A stretch of DNA of 64,000 bases from assembly GCF_001428505.1 (NCBI RefSeq), contig NZ_LMHU01000001.1:766891-830890 (forward strand). Reading direction: 5' to 3'. The DNA is from Terrabacter sp. Root181 (GTDB lineage Bacteria; Actinomycetota; Actinomycetes; Actinomycetales; Dermatophilaceae). The notes under the pieces are model-generated. The model had not been told where the DNA came from. It made no database searches and saw nothing but the letters and a program-made list of their open reading frames with translations. Shown here piece after piece: positions 45,193 through 55,776 of the stretch; the stretch's first letter is position 1, and every line of letters begins with the position of its first letter. The translations under genes were made by a program, and so were the position numbers.

Positions 45193-46553
45193 GACGCCTC
45201 CTCGGGCAGCGGCATGCGGACCCGGACGCGGTAGCCGCCGGTCACCCGGGGCCCGATCTCGCTGACCCCACCGTGGGCCGCGAGGCGCTCGCGGACGCCG
45301 AGCAGGCCGAGGCCGGTACCGGACGTGCCGGATCGCGGGCGCCCGTCGTCGAGCACCTCCACCTCGGCGTAGCCGTGGAGGAAGCCCGGCTCCGGCCGGC
45401 GGTCGACCCGGACGAAGACCGTTGCGGCAGAGGCGGTCGAGTGCCGACGGATGTTCGAGAGCGCCTCCTGCACGGTTCGGTAGAGCGAGAGTCCCACCGG
45501 GTCCGGCACGGCGACGACCGCGCCGGGGGAGTCCTCGACGAGGCGGCAGTCGACCCGCATGCCGGCGGTCGACACCTCCTCGACGAGTGCGGGCACGTCG
45601 GCGAGGCGCGGTTCGGGGGATCGCGTGCCGTCGGGCCGCTCGTCCTCACCCGACCGGAGGGTGCCGAGCAGCTCGCGCATCTGCGTGACGGCCTCGCGCG
45701 ATGACGTCTCGACCGACCTCAAGGCGGTCTCGGCGGCGTCGGCGTCACGTCGCAGCACCCGACGGGCCGCGGCGGCCTGGATGCCGATGACCGAGACATG
45801 GTGGGCGACGACGTCGTGGAGCTCACGCGCGATCCGCAGCCGCTCCTCGACGACGGCCTGCCGCTGCAGGCTCGTGGCCTGGGCGTCGATGGTGCGGGCC
45901 TGCTCGGCGAGGCGGTCGCGCTGCAGGGCGGCGCGCCAGGCGGCCTGGCCCAGGGCGATCGCGCCCCCGAAGTAGAAGACGTTGATGAGGAGGCTGTAGG
46001 TGACGTAGGCCGATGCGGGACTGAACAGGCCCTTGCGCTCGGGGAGCCGGCCGTCGTGGCTCAGGGCCTCCTCGATGCCGGAGCCCACCGCGAACTGCCA
46101 CGTGAGCCAGCCGAACATGAGCAGGACGATCGCGACGACGACCCCGATCATGAGGCGCCGGTCACGTGCCCAGGCGACGCCGGTGAAGATGGCCACGAAG
46201 TAGACGACCTGCATCGGGACCGACGCGACGACGCCGGGCATCGTGAGGCCCACGACGAAGAAGTGCAGCGACAGGCCGGCTGCGACGGCCAGCGGCCAGC
46301 GTCGTCGCCAGACGAGGGGCACCGTGCCGGCGAGCACCGCGACGTGCGGCCACACCCACGAGTCCTGGAACGGGCCGAGCGCGTCGATGCTCCGGAGCAG
46401 CTCGACGCCGAGCGAGCCGGCGACGAGGAAGGCCAGCGCGACCCACGTGTCGACGCGCCTCGTGCGGGCAGGGTCGTCCGGCCGGCGCACCCAGTCGGTG
46501 TCGACCCCGGCCCACGTCTCGACGCGTGCGATCACCGTGCGGCCCCCGGACAT
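45189..46553 (-). CDS. DesK/NarX-type sensor histidine kinase
   Basis: This 454-residue membrane kinase has about five or six TM segments in residues 30-210 (VALAFLVAGSLGVELL, LSLHFFVVGLTMPGVVA, LMIGVVVAIVLLMFGWLTW and others). The HisKA_3 domain has the phospho-His in RLRIARELHDVVAHHVSVIG. The HATPase includes LSLYRTVQEALSNIRRHS and GTGLGLLGVRERLAAHGG. Such kinases sense membrane state or cell-envelope drugs. It is first in the operon with a response regulator and ABC exporter. I start at MSGGRTVIARV; a longer in-frame leader would overlap the divergent peptidase promoter. Confidence 0.9.
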   Translation of the reverse strand: MSGGRTVIARVETWAGVDTDWVRRPDDPARTRRVDTWVALAFLVAGSLGVELLRSIDALGPFQDSWVWPHVAVLAGTVPLVWRRRWPLAVAAGLSLHFFVVGLTMPGVVASVPMQVVYFVAIFTGVAWARDRRLMIGVVVAIVLLMFGWLTWQFAVGSGIEEALSHDGRLPERKGLFSPASAYVTYSLLINVFYFGGAIALGQAAWRAALQRDRLAEQARTIDAQATSLQRQAVVEERLRIARELHDVVAHHVSVIGIQAAAARRVLRRDADAAETALRSVETSSREAVTQMRELLGTLRSGEDERPDGTRSPEPRLADVPALVEEVSTAGMRVDCRLVEDSPGAVVAVPDPVGLSLYRTVQEALSNIRRHSTASAATVFVRVDRRPEPGFLHGYAEVEVLDDGRPRSGTSGTGLGLLGVRERLAAHGGVSEIGPRVTGGYRVRVRMPLPEEAS

Positions 46554-46629
46554 GGGCACCAGCCTAGGCAGCGGGGTGGTCTCCCGGCTCCCCCGCGAGG
46601 AGGAGGCGCGGCGGCGGTACGGTCGGCGC

Positions 46630-47757
46630 ATGGGTGTCAGCTCCTCCGTCCTCGACGTCACGACCATGCGCTCCCGGCTCGACCGGCTGCGCCGACACGC
46701 GGCCGATGCGGGGGTCGCGGCGACCGTCGTGTCGCCCGGCTCCGACCTGCGCTACCTCACCGGCATCGCGGGCTCGTCCTTCGAACGGCTGACGGCGCTC
46801 GTCGTGCCGACCGGCGCCGCGGTCGCACCCGTCTTCGTCTCGCCCGCGCTCGAGTACGCCGGGCTCGGTCACGTGCCCCTGGGCGAGCTCGGCATCGAGG
46901 TGCGCACGTGGGTCGACGGCGAGGACCCCTACGCCCTGGCGCTCGGCGGCGTACCGGGGGGCCGGGTCGCAGTGTCCGACATGACGCCCGCCCTGCACCT
47001 GCTGCGGCTGCGTGACGCCGGAGCCCCCGACCAGCAGCTCGCCGGGCCGGTGCTGCGCGAGCTGCGGATGCGCAAGGACGCGTCCGAGCTCGCCGAGCTG
47101 CGCGCCGCGGGTGCCGCCATCGACCGGGTGCACGCCCGGGTCGGCGAGTGGCTCCGAGCGGGCCGCACCGAGGCCGCCGTCGCCGCCGACATCGCGGCCG
47201 CGATCGTCGAGGAGGGCCACGCCAGAGCCGATTTCGTGATCGTCGGCGCCGGTCCCAACGGCGCCAGCCCGCACCACTCCGTCAGCGACCGCGTCATCGA
47301 GGACGGTGACGTGGTCGTCGTCGACATCGGTGGCCCGCTGCCCTCCGGCTATGGCTCCGACAGCACGAGGACGTATGCCGTGGGCTCGCCACGAGAGCCC
47401 GACGTGGCCTCGGCCTACGCCGCGTTGCAGGCGGCGCAGCAGGCATCCGTCGAGTCGGTGCGCCCGGGAACCACGTGCGAGGCCATCGACCGGGCCGCCC
47501 GCGACGTCCTCGCCGAGGCCGGGCTCGCCGAGCACTTCATCCACCGCACCGGCCACGGCATCGGGCTCGACGGGCACGAGGAGCCCTACATCGTCGCCGG
47601 CAACGACCTGCCCGTGGAGGCCGGCATGACCTTCAGCATCGAGCCCGGCGTCTACCTCGCGGGACGCTGGGGGGCGCGCATCGAGGACATCGTCGCGGTG
47701 ACCGAAGACGGCGTCGAGCGCTTCAACACCCGTCCGACCGACCTCGTCGTCCTCTGA
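46630..47757 (+). CDS. M24-family Xaa-Pro aminopeptidase-like protein
   Basis: This 375-residue metallopeptidase is of the pita-bread fold. An N-terminal creatinase-like domain (1-140, VVSPGSDLRYLTGIAGSSFERL) precedes the catalytic domain with metal ligands in VVVVDIGGPLPSGYGSDSTRTYAVG (two Asp), HRTGHGIGLDGHEEPYI (His), TFSIEPGVYL (Glu) and RIEDIVAVTEDG (Glu). All five ligands appear present. It is likely a cytoplasmic proline dipeptidase or aminopeptidase. The ATG at 46630 fits the family start. Confidence 0.9.
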   Translation: MGVSSSVLDVTTMRSRLDRLRRHAADAGVAATVVSPGSDLRYLTGIAGSSFERLTALVVPTGAAVAPVFVSPALEYAGLGHVPLGELGIEVRTWVDGEDPYALALGGVPGGRVAVSDMTPALHLLRLRDAGAPDQQLAGPVLRELRMRKDASELAELRAAGAAIDRVHARVGEWLRAGRTEAAVAADIAAAIVEEGHARADFVIVGAGPNGASPHHSVSDRVIEDGDVVVVDIGGPLPSGYGSDSTRTYAVGSPREPDVASAYAALQAAQQASVESVRPGTTCEAIDRAARDVLAEAGLAEHFIHRTGHGIGLDGHEEPYIVAGNDLPVEAGMTFSIEPGVYLAGRWGARIEDIVAVTEDGVERFNTRPTDLVVL

Positions 47758-47778
47758 GACACCCGCTCGGCGCCGGGT

Positions 47779-49191
47779 TCAGGAGTCGAAGCCGACACCC
47801 ATCCGGTCGAGCGCGCGCAGCCACAGGTTGCGACGTCCGGTGCGGTCCTCGGCCGCGAGCGACGACCGCGTGGCCCGCACGGCGGCATACCGGATCGGCT
47901 CGGGAGGGAAGGGGATCGGCTTGCGCCGCACCATCCCGAGCCGAGTGAGCTCGGTGTCCCTGCCGTCGACGAGGTCGAGGGCGACCGCCGCGCCGAAGCG
48001 GGTCGAGGCGACGCCCAGCCCGGTGTAGCCGACGGCGTACGCCATGCGTCCGCCGAGCGCCGTGCCGAAGACCGGCGTGAAGCGCGACGTCGTGTCGATG
48101 ACCCCGGCCCAGCGGTGCGTGAACCGGATGCCCTCGAGCTGGGGGAGGAGGTCGAGGAAGTGGTCGGCGAGGAGGCCGTGCGAGGCGTCGGACTGCTCCA
48201 GCGCGGGGTCGATGCGGCCGGGGAAGTGGTAGTTCGCGTCGTAGCCGCCGAAGAGCACACGGTCGTCGAGCGTCCTTCTGTAGTAGTGGAACTGGTTGCC
48301 TGCGTCGGTGAGTCCCTCGCGACCCTTCCAGCCGATGGCGTCGAGCTGGGTCGGCGTCAGGGGCTCGGTCATGAGGACGTGGTCGTAGACGGGCAGCACC
48401 CACGCGCTGAGGCGCCTGAGCACGCCCTGCGACGCGTTCGTGCCGATGACGACGCGCCTCGCGTGGATCGAGCCGCCGTCGAGCGTCACCCGCACGCCGT
48501 CGCCCTCGGTGTCGAATGCCGTGGCGCGCGTGTGCTCGTGGAGCCTGACGCCGAGCGACTCGGCGGCGCGGGCCAGCCCCCAGACGAGGCGGGCCGGGTC
48601 GACGAGCGCGACCTCGGGGTCGTACATCCCGGCGAGGTAGCGCGGCGAGTCGACGCGCACACGGGCCTGCGTCGCGTCGAGCAGCTCCACCGGCACGCCG
48701 TGCGCCCGGTGCAGCTCGTACGACTCGCGCACGGACGGCACCTGGTGCTCGGTCAGAGCGAGGGTCAGCTCGCCGGGCACGTGGTGGTCGGCGTCGATGC
48801 CGTACGCCGTCAGCGACCTCTCGATGCCCGCGACGTTCTCGGCCGCGAGCCGGTCGAGGGTCTCCATCTCGTCGGGCCAGCAGCCGACGCCCTGAGCGAG
48901 CCCGTGCGTGAGCGACGGCGCCATGAAACCGCCGTTGCGACCCGACGCCCCGTCGGCCAGGCGGCCCGCCTCGACGACGACGACATCGCGCGCGGGGTCG
49001 GCCTCCTTGGCCTGGATCGCGGCCCACAGACCCGTGAACCCGCCTCCGACGACGAGCAGGTCGGTGCGCGGGGCGGCACCGGTGAGTGCCGCACGCGGGT
49101 CGGGGCGCTCGGGACGGTCGGTCCAGAACGGGACGGGGCGGGCGTCGGCGAGGGCAGCGGCGGCGCGGGGCGAGAGCGGGGAAACAGGCAT
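47779..49191 (-). CDS. FAD-dependent oxidoreductase (DAO family)
   Basis: This 470-residue flavoprotein has the FAD-binding DLLVVGGGFTGLWAAIQAKE motif (about residues 45-64), DVVVVEAGRLADGASGRNGG typical of DAO-type amine oxidases, RRVVIGTNASQGVLRRL, and the C-terminal FAD loop VGYTGLGVASTRFGAAVALDL. It resembles PuuB/gamma-glutamylputrescine oxidase and related glycine-oxidase-like enzymes, which oxidise secondary or primary amines. No polyamine pathway genes are close by, so substrate is open. Start chosen at MPVSPLSPRA; divergent from the GNAT gene. Confidence 0.87.
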   Translation of the reverse strand: MPVSPLSPRAAAALADARPVPFWTDRPERPDPRAALTGAAPRTDLLVVGGGFTGLWAAIQAKEADPARDVVVVEAGRLADGASGRNGGFMAPSLTHGLAQGVGCWPDEMETLDRLAAENVAGIERSLTAYGIDADHHVPGELTLALTEHQVPSVRESYELHRAHGVPVELLDATQARVRVDSPRYLAGMYDPEVALVDPARLVWGLARAAESLGVRLHEHTRATAFDTEGDGVRVTLDGGSIHARRVVIGTNASQGVLRRLSAWVLPVYDHVLMTEPLTPTQLDAIGWKGREGLTDAGNQFHYYRRTLDDRVLFGGYDANYHFPGRIDPALEQSDASHGLLADHFLDLLPQLEGIRFTHRWAGVIDTTSRFTPVFGTALGGRMAYAVGYTGLGVASTRFGAAVALDLVDGRDTELTRLGMVRRKPIPFPPEPIRYAAVRATRSSLAAEDRTGRRNLWLRALDRMGVGFDS

Positions 49192-49220
49192 GACGAGACG
49201 GATCAGACCATGCTTGGCTG

Positions 49221-50063
49221 GTGCCTGTGAACCCCCGTTCGTTCCAGAGCGATACCGACCCGGCACCCGCGCCCCTCCCCGAGCAGCTGCTCCGGGTCTT
49301 CCACGACCAGAGCCGCGCCCCCGTCCCGCTCGGGACGGCCGAGCGGCCCCTCGAGCTCGACGGACCCGTGCGCAAGCACTACGACCTCGACCCGGCCGGC
49401 CACTTCGCGATGGTCGAGAGCCCCGACGGCCTCGGTGACGACCCCGTGGGCCTCATCGCCCGCGTGCGCGACTTCTTCGCCGAGCGCGGCCAGAAGGTCG
49501 AGTGGAAGACGTACGACTACGACGAGCCGAGCGACCTCGGCGAGCGGCTCGAGGCCGCCGGCTTCGTCCGCGAGGACGACGAGGCGCTCATCCTCGGCGA
49601 GGCCGGTCCGCTGGCTGCGCAGGACCTGGCCCTGCCCGACGGCGTGGTCGTCCGGGCCGCCGACTCCGTCGAGGACTTCGTGCGGATGCGCACGATGTCC
49701 GAGGCGGTCTGGGGCGACGACCACGCCTGGGTGACGGAGTCCCTCTACCCCGAGTGGGTGGCCCGGCCCGACTCGATGGACGTCGTCGTCGTCGAGGAGT
49801 CCCGTGAGGGGCCGGTCCTCTGCGCGGCCCGCGGCGAGTACGACACGAGCGGGTTCACCGGGCTGTGGGGCGGGTCGACGCTCGCCGAGTGGCGCGGCCG
49901 TGGCCTCTACCGCGCCACCCTGCTCCACCGGGCCAGGCTCGGTCTCGAACGGGGCAAGGAGTACGTCCGCGTCGACGCCTCGCCCGACTCCGAGCCGATC
50001 CTCCGCCGCCTCGGGCTGCACCGGGTCGCGACGACGACCCCGTACGTCTTCGACCCCCGCTGA
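49221..50063 (+). CDS. GNAT-family N-acetyltransferase
   Basis: This 280-residue protein has an N-terminal half (1-130) that is a divergent GNAT-like segment seen in actinobacterial twin-domain proteins. The C-terminal half contains VVVRAADSVEDFVRMRTM, ESREGPVLCAARGEYDTSGFTGLWGGSTLAEWRGRGLYRATLLHRA (acetyl-CoA loop, R-G-R-G-L-Y) and EYVRVDASPDSEPILRRLGLHRVATTTPYVF. The substrate is unknown. Two GTG codons (49221, 49227) could start it. It is not clearly in an operon. Confidence 0.85.
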   Translation: MPVNPRSFQSDTDPAPAPLPEQLLRVFHDQSRAPVPLGTAERPLELDGPVRKHYDLDPAGHFAMVESPDGLGDDPVGLIARVRDFFAERGQKVEWKTYDYDEPSDLGERLEAAGFVREDDEALILGEAGPLAAQDLALPDGVVVRAADSVEDFVRMRTMSEAVWGDDHAWVTESLYPEWVARPDSMDVVVVEESREGPVLCAARGEYDTSGFTGLWGGSTLAEWRGRGLYRATLLHRARLGLERGKEYVRVDASPDSEPILRRLGLHRVATTTPYVFDPR

Positions 50064-50165
50064 GCGGGCGCTCACCGGTGGGTGGGCACTCGTGGGCACG
50101 CGACGGCATACGTGGCAGGATTCACGGCGGATCGTGAACCCGCTCACCAGACAGCAGGAGTAGCA

Positions 50166-51194
50166 ATGCCCATCGCCACCCCCGAGGTGTATGCCGACAT
50201 GCTCGACCGCGCGAAGGCCGGCTCCTTCGCGTACCCCGCCATCAACGTCTCGAGCTCTCAGACGCTCAACGCCGCGCTCAAGGGCTTCGCCGACGCCGGC
50301 TCCGACGGCATCATCCAGGTCTCGACGGGTGGGGCGGACTACCTCTCCGGCCCGAGCATCAAGAACATGGTGAGCGGCTCGCTCGCCTTCGCGGCCTACG
50401 CGCACGAGGTGGCGAAGAACTACCCCGTCAACATCGCGCTGCACACCGACCACTGCCCCAAGGACAAGCTCGACGCCTTCGTGCGCCCGCTCCTCGCGGC
50501 CAGCACCGAGCGCGTCCAGGCCGGCGGCACGCCCTGGTTCCAGTCGCACATGTGGGACGGCTCGGCCGTGCCGCTCGACGAGAACCTGTCGATCGCCCAG
50601 GAGCTGCTCGCCCTCGCCAAGGCCGCGAACGTCATCCTCGAGATCGAGGTCGGGGTCGTCGGCGGCGAGGAGGACGGCGTCGAGGGTGCCATCGACGACA
50701 AGCTCTACTCGACGCCCGAGGACGCCATCGCGACCATCAAGGCCCTCGGCTCCGGCGAGAACGGTCGCTACCTCACGGCCCTCACCTTCGGCAACGTCCA
50801 CGGCGTCTACAAGCCCGGCAACGTCAAGCTGCGCCCCGAGATCCTCCTGCAGGCGCAGCACGCCGCTGCCCAGGAGCTCGGACTCTCCGACGACGCGCGC
50901 CCCTTCGACCTCGTCTTCCACGGCGGCTCGGGCTCGCTGCCCGAGGAGATCTCGGCCGCCGTCGACAACGGCGTCATCAAGATGAACGTCGACACCGACA
51001 CGCAGTACGCCTTCACGCGCGACATCGCCGGCTGGATGATCGGGAACTACGCCGGCGTGCTCAAGATCGACGGCGAGGTGGGCAACAAGAAGCAGTACGA
51101 CCCCCGCGCCTGGGGCAAGTCGGCCGAGGAGGCCATGGCCAAGCGCGTCGTCGAGGCCTGCGACGCCCTCCGCTCGGCGGGCACGCACCAGTGA
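50166..51194 (+). CDS. fba: Class II fructose-bisphosphate aldolase
   Basis: This 342-residue zinc aldolase of glycolysis and gluconeogenesis splits fructose 1,6-bisphosphate. It shows SFAYPAINVSSSQTLNAALKGFADAGSDGIIQVSTGG, the zinc site in VNIALHTDHCPKDKLD (His), LEIEVGVVGGEEDGVEG (Glu), TFGNVHGVYKPG (His), LVFHGGSGS (His) and the phosphate site VIKMNVDTDTQYAFTR. All ligands are present. CAGGAG precedes the ATG by 6 nt. The DUF3151 gene overlaps its stop by 4 nt, a linkage common in actinobacteria. Confidence 0.97.
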   Translation: MPIATPEVYADMLDRAKAGSFAYPAINVSSSQTLNAALKGFADAGSDGIIQVSTGGADYLSGPSIKNMVSGSLAFAAYAHEVAKNYPVNIALHTDHCPKDKLDAFVRPLLAASTERVQAGGTPWFQSHMWDGSAVPLDENLSIAQELLALAKAANVILEIEVGVVGGEEDGVEGAIDDKLYSTPEDAIATIKALGSGENGRYLTALTFGNVHGVYKPGNVKLRPEILLQAQHAAAQELGLSDDARPFDLVFHGGSGSLPEEISAAVDNGVIKMNVDTDTQYAFTRDIAGWMIGNYAGVLKIDGEVGNKKQYDPRAWGKSAEEAMAKRVVEACDALRSAGTHQ

Positions 51195-51598
51195 GCGACA
51201 ACCTGCTCGGCATCCCCGAGACCCGGCTCGCGGTCGACCCGGCCGCCGAGAAGCTCGACGCCGGGGTCGACCCGGTGCAGGTGGCCGCGACGTACCCCGC
51301 GAGCTCGCTCGCGTGGGCCGTCCTCGCCGAGGACGCGCTCGCCGACGGTGACCGCGACGTCGAGGCGTACGCCTACGCCCGCACCGGCTACCACCGCGCG
51401 CTCGACTCGCTGCGCAAGTCCGGCTGGCGGGGCCAGGGTCCCGTGCCGTGGTCGCACGAGCCGAACCGCGGCTTCCTGCGGGCGCTCGCGGCGCTCGCCC
51501 GGGCGGCGCGCGCCATCGGTGAGAGCGACGAGGAGGCCCGCTGCACGCAGTTCCTGCGCGACAGCTCGGCCGAGGCGGCGCGCGAGCTCGGTCTCTGA
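51191..51598 (+). CDS. DUF3151 family protein
   Basis: This 135-residue helical protein belongs to DUF3151, typically found next to class II fba in actinobacteria. It reads VSDNLLGIPETRL, then YPASSLAWAVLAEDALADGD, VEAYAYARTGYHRALDSLRKSGWRGQGPVPWSHEPNRGFLRALAALARAARAIGE, a TPR-like helical repeat pattern. The GTG start overlaps the fba stop (GTGA). Function unknown; the linkage suggests a role with the aldolase or co-expression with central metabolism. Confidence 0.9.
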   Translation: MSDNLLGIPETRLAVDPAAEKLDAGVDPVQVAATYPASSLAWAVLAEDALADGDRDVEAYAYARTGYHRALDSLRKSGWRGQGPVPWSHEPNRGFLRALAALARAARAIGESDEEARCTQFLRDSSAEAARELGL

Positions 51599-51623
51599 CC
51601 GGGCCGCTCGACCGCACGCACTC

Positions 51624-52427
51624 ATGACCCTCTTCTGCTCCGACGTCGACGGCACGCTCCTCGACCACCGGCGCACGCTGTCCACCCGCACCGTCGCCGC
51701 CATCCGGGCGGTGCGGGAGGCCGGCCACACGTTCGCGCTCTGCAGCTCACGCATGCCGGCGTCCCTCGAGGGTCTCGAGCGGCTCTGTGGCGTCGAGCCG
51801 ACGCCGCTCATCGCGTACAACGGCGGGCTCGTGCTGAGGGCCGACCGCTCGGTCGTCACCGACGTGCCGATCGCTGCCGAGGACGCGCGCGCCGTGTATG
51901 CCGTCTGCGAGGGACTCGACCTGCACGCGAGCTTCTTCTCCGGGGACGACTGGTACGCCTGGGGTCCCGACGAGTGGACCGAGCGCGAGGCGAGCATCAC
52001 GGCCGTCGACCCGAGCCCCGAGTCGGCGCACCACTACGTCTCGCAGGGCCACGTCGACACGCAGCTGCCGCACAAGGTCATGGCCATGGGCGACCCGGCG
52101 TCGGTCGACACCCTCGAGACCGCACTCGCGGGGCGGCCTGGTCTCGTGACCTACCGGTCCAAGGACACCTACCTCGAGATCGCCAACGCCGCCTGCTCCA
52201 AGGGTGACGGCCTGCGCGCCCTCGCCGGCGAGCTCGGCATCGACGTCGCTGACACCGTCTTCTTCGGCGACAACCACAACGACGTCTCGGCCTTCGCCGT
52301 CGCGGGCACCGCCGTCGCGGTCGCCAACGCCGTCGACCCGGCGCTCGACGCGGCCACCGTCGTCACCGCGCACCACCGCGAGGACGGCGTCGCTGCCTAC
52401 CTCGAGGACTGGCTGACCCGCCACTGA
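51624..52427 (+). CDS. Cof-type HAD-IIB phosphatase
   Basis: This 267-residue sugar-phosphatase-like HAD enzyme has motif I TLFCSDVDGTLLDHRR, motif II FALCSSRM, the C2B cap (FFSGDDWYAWG, HKVMAMGDPASVD), the Lys region ACSKGDGLRALAGELGI, and motif IV VFFGDNHNDVSAFAVAGTAVAVANA. Cof-type enzymes dephosphorylate sugar phosphates or cofactor precursors with broad specificity. It starts 25 nt after DUF3151 and may share its message. Confidence 0.92.
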   Translation: MTLFCSDVDGTLLDHRRTLSTRTVAAIRAVREAGHTFALCSSRMPASLEGLERLCGVEPTPLIAYNGGLVLRADRSVVTDVPIAAEDARAVYAVCEGLDLHASFFSGDDWYAWGPDEWTEREASITAVDPSPESAHHYVSQGHVDTQLPHKVMAMGDPASVDTLETALAGRPGLVTYRSKDTYLEIANAACSKGDGLRALAGELGIDVADTVFFGDNHNDVSAFAVAGTAVAVANAVDPALDAATVVTAHHREDGVAAYLEDWLTRH

Positions 52428-52476
52428 GACGTCGTCGGGCGGGACGGCGTCGGGGGCATCGGTCTCGAACCGATAA

Positions 52477-53826
<1,350 letters not shown>

Positions 53827-53885
53827 CGCGTTCCAGCGTCACGAAGCACACGGCATACGAAAGCCTTTGGAACTGAAGGAAACCC

Positions 53886-55673
53886 ATGACTGAAGAGGTC
53901 ACCCCGCTCGACTGGGTCACGCGTCTGGCCGACGAGGTCGTCGCGGAGGCGCAGGAGCGCAACCCCGGCGAGACGATCGTCTGCGCGTCCGGCATCAGCC
54001 CGTCGGGCCCGATCCACCTCGGCAACTTCCGCGAGCTCATCACGCCGCACCTCGTCGCCGACGAGATCAAGCGACGCGGCATCGACTGTGAGCACATCCT
54101 CAGCTGGGACGACTTCGACCGCTTCCGCCGCGTGCCGAAGAACCTTGCGGGAGTGGACGACTCGTGGGAGCAGTACATCGGCGTGCCGCTCACCTCGGTG
54201 CCGCCGCCCGCCGGCTCGCCGCACGCCAGCTGGGCCGACCACTTCAAGACACCGCTCCTCGAGGCCATGGAGGCCACGGGCATCGAGGTGCGCCAGATCA
54301 GCCAGACCGAGCAGTACCGCGCCGGTGTCTATCGCGACCAGGTGCTCCTCGCGATGCGTGAGCGCTTCGCCATCGACAAGGTGCTCGACCAGTACCGCAC
54401 GCTCGAGGCCGTCGAGGCGGCGCGCCAGAAGTCGAGCGGCAAGGGCAAGGCCGGCCAGCAGGGTGGCGGCGGCAAGGCGGCGAAGCTCACCGAGGAGCAG
54501 GCGGCGGCCGCCACCGAGGCCGAGCGCGGTTCGGGAGCGGCCTCCGAGGACGACGGCAGCGAGGGCAAGGCGGGCTACTACCCGTTCAAGCCCTTCTGCA
54601 GCTCGTGCGGCACCGACTTCACGACCGTCACGGCCTACGACGACGGCAGCCACGAACTGACCTACGACTGCACCAAGTGCGGCCACACCGAGACCGTCGA
54701 CCTCGACACCTTCACCAACGGCAAGCTCGTCTGGAAGGTCGACTGGCCGATGCGCTGGGGGCACGAGCACGTGCTGTTCGAGCCGTCGGGAGTCGACCAC
54801 CAGAGCCCCGGCAGCAGCTTCGTCGTCGGCAAGGACCTCGCGCCGATCTTCGGCTGGGAGCGTCCCGTCGGCCCGATGTACGCCTTCGTCGGCATCGCCG
54901 GCATGGCCAAGATGAGCTCGAGCAAGGGTGGCGTGCCGATCCCGACCGACGCGCTCGAGGTCATGGAGGCCCCGTTGCTGCGCTGGCTCTACGCCCGCCG
55001 CCGGCCCAACCAGAGCTTCGACGTCGCCTTCGGGCCTGAGCTCCAGCGGCTCTATGACGAGTGGGATGCCTTGGGCCGCAAGGTCGCCGACGGATCGGCC
55101 CAGGCCGGCGACCTTGCTGCCCACCTGCGTGCCACGTCGACGGCGGCGGGCCCGCTGCCCACGACGCCGCGTCCCATGCCGTTCCGTACCATCGCGTCGG
55201 TCATCGACGTGACGCAGGGCGACGAGGAGCAGGCGGTCCGCATCCTCAGCGAGCTCGAGCCCGACAACCCGGTCGCCTCGACCGACGACCTGCGGCCCCG
55301 GCTCGACTGTGCCGAGCGCTGGATGCTCGGCTACGTCCCTGCCGAGGACCGGACGATCGTGCGCACCGAGCCCGACGCCGAGCTGCTCGGCAGCCTCGAC
55401 GACCAGCAGCAGGAGTCTCTGCGGCTGCTCGCCGACGGTCTCGACGAGCACTGGTCGCTCGACGGCCTGACGCACCTCGTCTACGGCGTGCCGAAGATCC
55501 AGCGCGGCATCGACCCCGAGGCCAAGGTCAAGGACCCCGAGCTGTCGAAGGCCCAGCGCGCCTTCTTCGTCCTCGTCTACCGGCTGCTCGTGTCGAAGGA
55601 CACCGGTCCCCGGCTGCCGACGCTGCTCCTCGCCGTCGGCGCCGACCGCGTCCGCACCCTCGTCGGCCACTGA
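53886..55673 (+). CDS. lysS: Lysyl-tRNA synthetase, class I
   Basis: This 595-residue class I (archaeal-type) LysRS is structurally unrelated to the common class II enzyme. The HIGH-like motif is HLGN at residues 44-47 in SGISPSGPIHLGNFREL, and the KMSSS motif is at 342-346 (AKMSSSKGG). A zinc-type pair, CSSCG and CTKCG, sits in the middle. Between them is a low-complexity Gly/Lys/Ala insertion (about residues 178-230) unusual for the family. The C-terminal helical cage reads FRTIASVIDVTQGDEEQ. GAAGGAAA precedes the ATG. It follows purA by 59 nt. Confidence 0.96.
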   Translation: MTEEVTPLDWVTRLADEVVAEAQERNPGETIVCASGISPSGPIHLGNFRELITPHLVADEIKRRGIDCEHILSWDDFDRFRRVPKNLAGVDDSWEQYIGVPLTSVPPPAGSPHASWADHFKTPLLEAMEATGIEVRQISQTEQYRAGVYRDQVLLAMRERFAIDKVLDQYRTLEAVEAARQKSSGKGKAGQQGGGGKAAKLTEEQAAAATEAERGSGAASEDDGSEGKAGYYPFKPFCSSCGTDFTTVTAYDDGSHELTYDCTKCGHTETVDLDTFTNGKLVWKVDWPMRWGHEHVLFEPSGVDHQSPGSSFVVGKDLAPIFGWERPVGPMYAFVGIAGMAKMSSSKGGVPIPTDALEVMEAPLLRWLYARRRPNQSFDVAFGPELQRLYDEWDALGRKVADGSAQAGDLAAHLRATSTAAGPLPTTPRPMPFRTIASVIDVTQGDEEQAVRILSELEPDNPVASTDDLRPRLDCAERWMLGYVPAEDRTIVRTEPDAELLGSLDDQQQESLRLLADGLDEHWSLDGLTHLVYGVPKIQRGIDPEAKVKDPELSKAQRAFFVLVYRLLVSKDTGPRLPTLLLAVGADRVRTLVGH

Positions 55674-55689
55674 GCTCCCGCATCTGAAC

Positions 55690-55765
55690 CGTCGAAAGGC
55701 CACAAACCGGGGTGCGGGGCACCTGTAGGTCCGAGATCGGACCCCCGGTTCGTGGCCTTTCGACG
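55690..55765. terminator. Long nested inverted repeat between lysS and the M4 protease gene
   Basis: CGTCGAAAGGCCAC (55690-55703) pairs perfectly with GTGGCCTTTCGACG (55752-55765). After one mismatch, AACCGGGG pairs with CCCCGGTT, giving about 22 bp. Inside the loop, GTCCGA-GA-TCGGAC forms a second hairpin. It lies between two convergent genes, so a bidirectional terminator is the simplest reading, but it is longer and more elaborate than the other terminators here. Confidence 0.7.
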
Positions 55766-55776
55766 TTTGGGGTGGG

